Made by a program: the position numbers and the translations under genes | Notes under the pieces: generated by a model | What the model saw: only the letters and a program-made list of their open reading frames with translations | The model's database searches: none | Told to the model about the DNA's origin: nothing | In this document: one piece after another, positions 55,066 to 58,626 of the stretch | How positions within the stretch are numbered: position 1 is the first letter of the stretch | Layout: every line of letters begins with the position of its first letter | Source of the DNA: Oscillospiraceae bacterium | GTDB taxonomy: Bacteria; Bacillota_A; Clostridia; Oscillospirales; CAG-272 | Reading direction: 5' to 3' | Assembly (NCBI GenBank): GCA_015063335.1 | Contig: SVUH01000007.1 | Coordinates: forward strand, 1-58,626 | Length of the DNA: 58,626 bases

Positions 55066-57501
55066 ATGAAGTACAATCACACCGAAATTGAAAAGAAGTG
55101 GCAGGAGTACTGGGAAAAGAACCAGACCTTTAAGACCGACGTATGGGATTTCTCAAAGCCCAAATACTACGTTCTCGATATGTTCCCGTATCCGTCGGGA
55201 GTAGGCTTGCACGCAGGTCACCCCGAGGGCTACACCGCAACGGACATAGTTTCGAGAATAAAGAGAATGCAGGGCTATAACGTCCTTCACCCCATGGGCT
55301 ACGACTCGTTCGGACTCCCTGCAGAGCAGTATGCGGTAAGCACGGGTAACCATCCGAACGGCTTTACGCAGGCAAACATAAAGACGTTCTCGAAGCAGCT
55401 CACGGAGCTTGGCTTTGACTACGACTGGAGCAAGATGATAGCTACGAGCGACCCCGAATTTTACAAGTGGACGCAGTGGATATTCAAGCAACTTTATCTC
55501 GACGGCTATGCTCAGTACATTGATATGCCCGTAAACTGGTGCGAGGAGCTCGGAACGGTGCTTTCCAACGACGAGGTCATCGACGGAAAGTCCGAGCGCG
55601 GCGGCTATCCCGTTGTCAGAAAGAATATGAAGCAGTGGGTTATCAACCAGCCTGCATTCGCAGAGGAGCTTCTCGAGGGACTTGATGAGATAGACTGGCC
55701 CGAATCCACAAAGCTCATGCAGAAGAACTGGATAGGCAAGTCAACGGGTGTTGAGGTTAAATTCAACATTGTTGGCGGCGGCGAGTTCTCCATATTCACG
55801 ACGTGTATCGAAACCATTTACGGTATCACCTTTATGGTGCTCGCTCCCGACGGAGATATCGTTAAGTCACTCATGCCCCGCATTGAGAACAAGGCAGAGG
55901 TACAGGCGTATATTGACGAGACAGTCAAGAAAAACGACATGGACAGAACCGAGCTTAACAAGACCAAGTCGGGCTGTGAGCTTAAGGGCGTGACTTGTAT
56001 CAACCCCGTAAACGGCAGAGAGGTGAGAATGTTTATCGGCGACTTCGTTCTCGCGAACTACGGAACGGGCGCGGTAATGGCAGTACCCTCACACGACCAG
56101 CGCGACTTTGAGTACGCGATAGCGCATAACATAGACATGCTTCAGGTAATCGACGGCGACGAAAAGCTCGGTCACGTTGACGTGAGCGAGAGGGCGTTTG
56201 AAAAGGGCGAGTACCTCGGCAAGGGTTATAGACTCGTAAACTCCGAGGAGTTCACGGGACTTACCGTTGAGGAAGCAAAGGAAGCGATAACCTCGAAGCT
56301 TGAGGGCATGGGAGTCGCAAAGAGAACTGTAAACTACCACTTCAGAGAGTGGATATTCGCAAGACAGCGCTATTGGGGTGAGCCCGTTCCCGTTGTTCAC
56401 TGCGAGGACGGACACATTCACGTGCTTGACGACGAGGAGCTTCCTCTCGTTCTTCCCGAGCTTGAAAACTACAAGGGCGAGGGCGGAAAAGCACCCCTTG
56501 AGAACGCGACCGAGTGGAAGGTCTACGACAAGAACGGCGTAAAGGGAATAAGAGAGATGTCCACCATGCCCGGCTCTGCGGGCTCGAGCTGGTACTTCTT
56601 GCGCTATATAGATCCTCACAACGAGGACGAGTTTGCAAATGCCGAGCTTCTTAAGCACTGGATGCCCGTTGACCTTTACATCGGCGGTCCTGAGCATGCG
56701 GTCGGTCACCTTATGTATTCGAGAATCTGGAACAGATACCTCTACAATAAGGGACTTGCTCCCACCAAAGAGCCTTTCAAAAAGCTTGTTCACCAAGGAA
56801 TGATACTCGGCTCTAACGGTATAAAGATGGGTAAGAGATTCCCCGAGTTTGTTGTCAACCCCAGCGACGTCGTTCGTGATTACGGTGCAGATACTCTCCG
56901 TCTTTACGAAATGTTCATGGGCCCGCTTGAGGTTTCCAAGCCTTGGAGCGATCAGGGCGTTGACGGAGCAAGACGATTCCTCAACCGTGTTTGGGCATTC
57001 TTCACCGAGCCCGAAAATATAGTTGACGGCGAGGTCAAGGCGCTCGAAAAGGTATACCACAAGAGCATTAAGAAGATCACCGAGGACTTTGAGAAGCTCG
57101 CGTTCAATACGGCGATCTCGCAGATGATGATATTCGTCAATGCGGTTTACAAGGAGGGTAAGTGCCCGAAGGCTTATGCCGAGGGACTTATCAAGACGCT
57201 TTCCTGCATCTGTCCTCATATCGGTGAGGAGATCTGGTCCTTGCTCGGACACGATAACACTATCGCGTTTGAGCCTTGGCCTACCTACGACGAAAAGCTT
57301 ACGGCTGACGACACCGTTGAGATAGTTGTTCAGGTCAACGGCAAGCTCAGAGGTAAGATAACCGTTGCTATCGACATGCCCGCGGCAGAGGTAATAGCTC
57401 TTGCAAAGGCTGACGAGGCGGTTGCGGCGGCTATCGAGGGCAAGACGGTGATCAAGGAGATTTCCGTACCCAATAAGATAGTTAATATCGTCGTTAAGTG
57501 A
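55066..57501 (+). CDS. leuS: Leucyl-tRNA synthetase
   Basis: An 811-residue class I synthetase. The HIGH-type motif is FPYPSGVGLHAGHPEGY (about 39-55); the editing domain spans about 220-400 (GVTCINPVNGREV, YGTGAVMAVPSHDQRD); the catalytic WYFLRYIDPHNEDEF and GGPEHAVGHLMYSR follow. The KMSKS loop reads MGKRFPEF (after GSNGIK), so Ser is Gly and the second Lys is followed by Arg. This is a variant of the usual KMSKS, but the surrounding protein is otherwise intact. Start ATG 55066 follows AGAGGA. A strong terminator ends the transcript. Confidence 0.97.
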   Translation: MKYNHTEIEKKWQEYWEKNQTFKTDVWDFSKPKYYVLDMFPYPSGVGLHAGHPEGYTATDIVSRIKRMQGYNVLHPMGYDSFGLPAEQYAVSTGNHPNGFTQANIKTFSKQLTELGFDYDWSKMIATSDPEFYKWTQWIFKQLYLDGYAQYIDMPVNWCEELGTVLSNDEVIDGKSERGGYPVVRKNMKQWVINQPAFAEELLEGLDEIDWPESTKLMQKNWIGKSTGVEVKFNIVGGGEFSIFTTCIETIYGITFMVLAPDGDIVKSLMPRIENKAEVQAYIDETVKKNDMDRTELNKTKSGCELKGVTCINPVNGREVRMFIGDFVLANYGTGAVMAVPSHDQRDFEYAIAHNIDMLQVIDGDEKLGHVDVSERAFEKGEYLGKGYRLVNSEEFTGLTVEEAKEAITSKLEGMGVAKRTVNYHFREWIFARQRYWGEPVPVVHCEDGHIHVLDDEELPLVLPELENYKGEGGKAPLENATEWKVYDKNGVKGIREMSTMPGSAGSSWYFLRYIDPHNEDEFANAELLKHWMPVDLYIGGPEHAVGHLMYSRIWNRYLYNKGLAPTKEPFKKLVHQGMILGSNGIKMGKRFPEFVVNPSDVVRDYGADTLRLYEMFMGPLEVSKPWSDQGVDGARRFLNRVWAFFTEPENIVDGEVKALEKVYHKSIKKITEDFEKLAFNTAISQMMIFVNAVYKEGKCPKAYAEGLIKTLSCICPHIGEEIWSLLGHDNTIAFEPWPTYDEKLTADDTVEIVVQVNGKLRGKITVAIDMPAAEVIALAKADEAVAAAIEGKTVIKEISVPNKIVNIVVK

Positions 57502-57541
57502 TTTTACCCCACGAAAAATACGCGAAGATAAACCAAGCAGT

Positions 57542-57571
57542 AAACATCCTCCCGATATCGGGAGGATGTTT
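57542..57571 (+). terminator. Intrinsic terminator of leuS
   Basis: AAACATCCTCCCGAT pairs with ATCGGGAGGATGTTT as one perfect palindrome followed by TTGATTTTT. Confidence 0.9.
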
Positions 57572-57732
57572 TTGATTTTTAGAGAGTTTGCGTGCAAAAA
57601 TTTAGATTGAATTCGTTAATTCGTGTTGCAGATTTTCTTCATTATATATTTAGCGGTTAAAATTCGAATTTTTGGTTATAATTTACATCAAAGTCAAATT
57701 GTTAAAAATATGTAACTTTTATGAAATTACTA

Positions 57733-57760
57733 TTGAAAAAAATACGATTTGTGTTAGAAT
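57733..57760 (+). promoter_or_regulatory. sigma-A promoter of pckG
   Basis: TTGAAA (57733-57738), 16-nt spacer ending TTGTGT, TAGAAT (57755-57760). An untranslated leader of about 75 nt follows; I see no known riboswitch in it. Confidence 0.75.
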
Positions 57761-57839
57761 ATAGCATGGAGTACGAGGGAATAATTTCGTACTGCTGAAA
57801 TGTCAGTAATAAAAAATAATATATTGAGGAGAAAAACAA

Positions 57840-58626
57840 ATGACCAACAACAAGTACGTTCTTGACTGGATCAAGGAAATGGCTGAAATGACACAGCCTG
57901 ACAGCATCGTGTGGATCGACGGCTCTGAAGAACAGGCAGAGGCGCTCCGCGCAGAGGCATGCTCTACCGGTGAGATGATCAAGCTCAACGAGGAGCTCCT
58001 TCCCAACTGCTATCTTCACAGAACCGCAGTAAACGACGTTGCGCGCGTTGAGGGAAGAACCTTTATCTGTACCTCCAAGAAAGAGGACGCAGGAAATATC
58101 AACAACTGGATGGATCCTAAGGAGTGCTATGCAAAGCTTTCCAAGCTTTACGCCGGCTCCATGAAGGGAAGAACCATGTACGTTATTCCTTACTCCATGA
58201 GTATCGTAGGCTCTCCCTTCGCTAAGTACGGAATTGAGCTTACCGACTCTATCTACGTTGTTCTTAACATGCTTATTATGACTCGCGTTGGCACCGACGT
58301 GCTTGAAGCACTCGGCGAGAGCGGAGACTTTATCAAGGGACTTCACGCAAGAGCTGACATCGACGAGGAAAACCGCTATATCTGCCATTTCCCCGAGGAC
58401 AACACCATCTGGTCGGTTAACTCCGGCTACGGCGGAAACGTTCTTCTCGGTAAGAAGTGCTTCGCACTCCGTATTGCGTCCTACCTCGGACGTAAGGAGG
58501 GCTGGATGGCTGAGCACATGCTCATTCTCGGCGTTGAGTATCCCGATGGCGATACCAAGTATATCTGCGCTGCATTCCCCTCTGCTTGCGGTAAGACCAA
58601 CCTCGCAATGCTCATTCCGCCCGAAT
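57840..58626 (+). CDS. pckG: Phosphoenolpyruvate carboxykinase (GTP), partial
   Basis: The first 262 codons run off the right edge. Start ATG 57840 follows TGAGGAGA. The N-terminal part MTNNKYVLDWIKEMAEMTQP and WIDGSEEQAEAL match GTP-type PEPCK, YVIPYSMSIVGSPFAKYGIE is a strongly conserved substrate-binding block, GGNVLLGKKCFALRIAS is the next, and FPSACGKTNLAML near residue 250 is the P-loop. The enzyme interconverts oxaloacetate and PEP. In anaerobic Clostridia it may run in the PEP-carboxylating, fermentative direction; that direction is inference. Confidence 0.95.
   Translation, partial: MTNNKYVLDWIKEMAEMTQPDSIVWIDGSEEQAEALRAEACSTGEMIKLNEELLPNCYLHRTAVNDVARVEGRTFICTSKKEDAGNINNWMDPKECYAKLSKLYAGSMKGRTMYVIPYSMSIVGSPFAKYGIELTDSIYVVLNMLIMTRVGTDVLEALGESGDFIKGLHARADIDEENRYICHFPEDNTIWSVNSGYGGNVLLGKKCFALRIASYLGRKEGWMAEHMLILGVEYPDGDTKYICAAFPSACGKTNLAMLIPPE

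Overview
The window looks like a chromosomal stretch of a spore-forming, anaerobic member of the Clostridia (Bacillota), probably an uncultured gut lineage. The basis is spoIIE, a SpoIIIE/FtsK translocase, a split acyl-CoA dehydratase activase system, GTP-type PEP carboxykinase at the right edge, CCA-encoding tRNA genes, sigma-A promoters with an extended TGTG -10 element, and the gene order radical SAM - smc - ftsY - rdgB - yhbY - nadD - yqeK - LCP - rsfS - leuS. I cannot name a genus from the sequence. There is no phage, insertion sequence transposase, integrase or CRISPR array.

Layout. 1-6.0 kb: truncated SGNH esterase lipoprotein, tRNA-Trp, small lipoprotein, an operon of a DEDDh exonuclease, DUF2007 protein and ThiI, and an Asn-rich repeat lipoprotein behind a structured leader RNA. 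6.3-15.8 kb: polysaccharide deacetylase, ftsK/spoIIIE, paired half-size TSUP permeases, spoIIE and an orphan type IIA topoisomerase B subunit. 16-26.5 kb: murD, a second leader RNA with a SLOG-family gene, the two-gene activase system and a heterodimeric ABC exporter. 27-35 kb: a glycosyltransferase-CsaB fusion, a PqqD-like protein coupled to an OPT transporter, a frameshifted DUF4097 gene, a third leader RNA with a small lipoprotein, a four-helix-bundle S23-type gene and a GMP synthase ATPase subunit. 35-45.4 kb: galK-like/membrane protein/rlmH operon, an unknown membrane protein, yqeG/endonuclease IV-like/M24 peptidase operon, tRNA-Gly, tRNA-Arg, a condensation-domain protein, a FAD-Rieske oxidoreductase and tRNA-His. 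45.6-58.6 kb: the housekeeping smc-to-leuS block and a truncated pckG.

The most unusual item is a family of three ~205-215 nt RNAs (6050-6261 minus, 17761-17978 plus, 33183-33386 minus). Each has its own consensus promoter, a long closing stem with compensatory changes, a conserved hairpin loop that can pair with a segment beyond the closing stem (pseudoknot), and a UUCG-loop intrinsic terminator directly before the ribosome binding site of a small, unrelated cargo gene. Two of the three RNA-cargo units are bounded by direct repeats made of the upstream gene's 3' end or terminator, which suggests they moved or duplicated as cassettes. I do not recognise the RNA class.

Intergenic space is also rich in palindromic repeats: a poly-purine hairpin family, a family that overlaps gene 3' ends and supplies C-terminal codons, three MITE-like inverted repeats, two hairpin arrays, and 190-bp tandem units that carry copies of the tRNA-Arg 3' end. 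Start sites were chosen from Shine-Dalgarno spacing; all functional names are family-level inferences from reading the translations, not from database searches.
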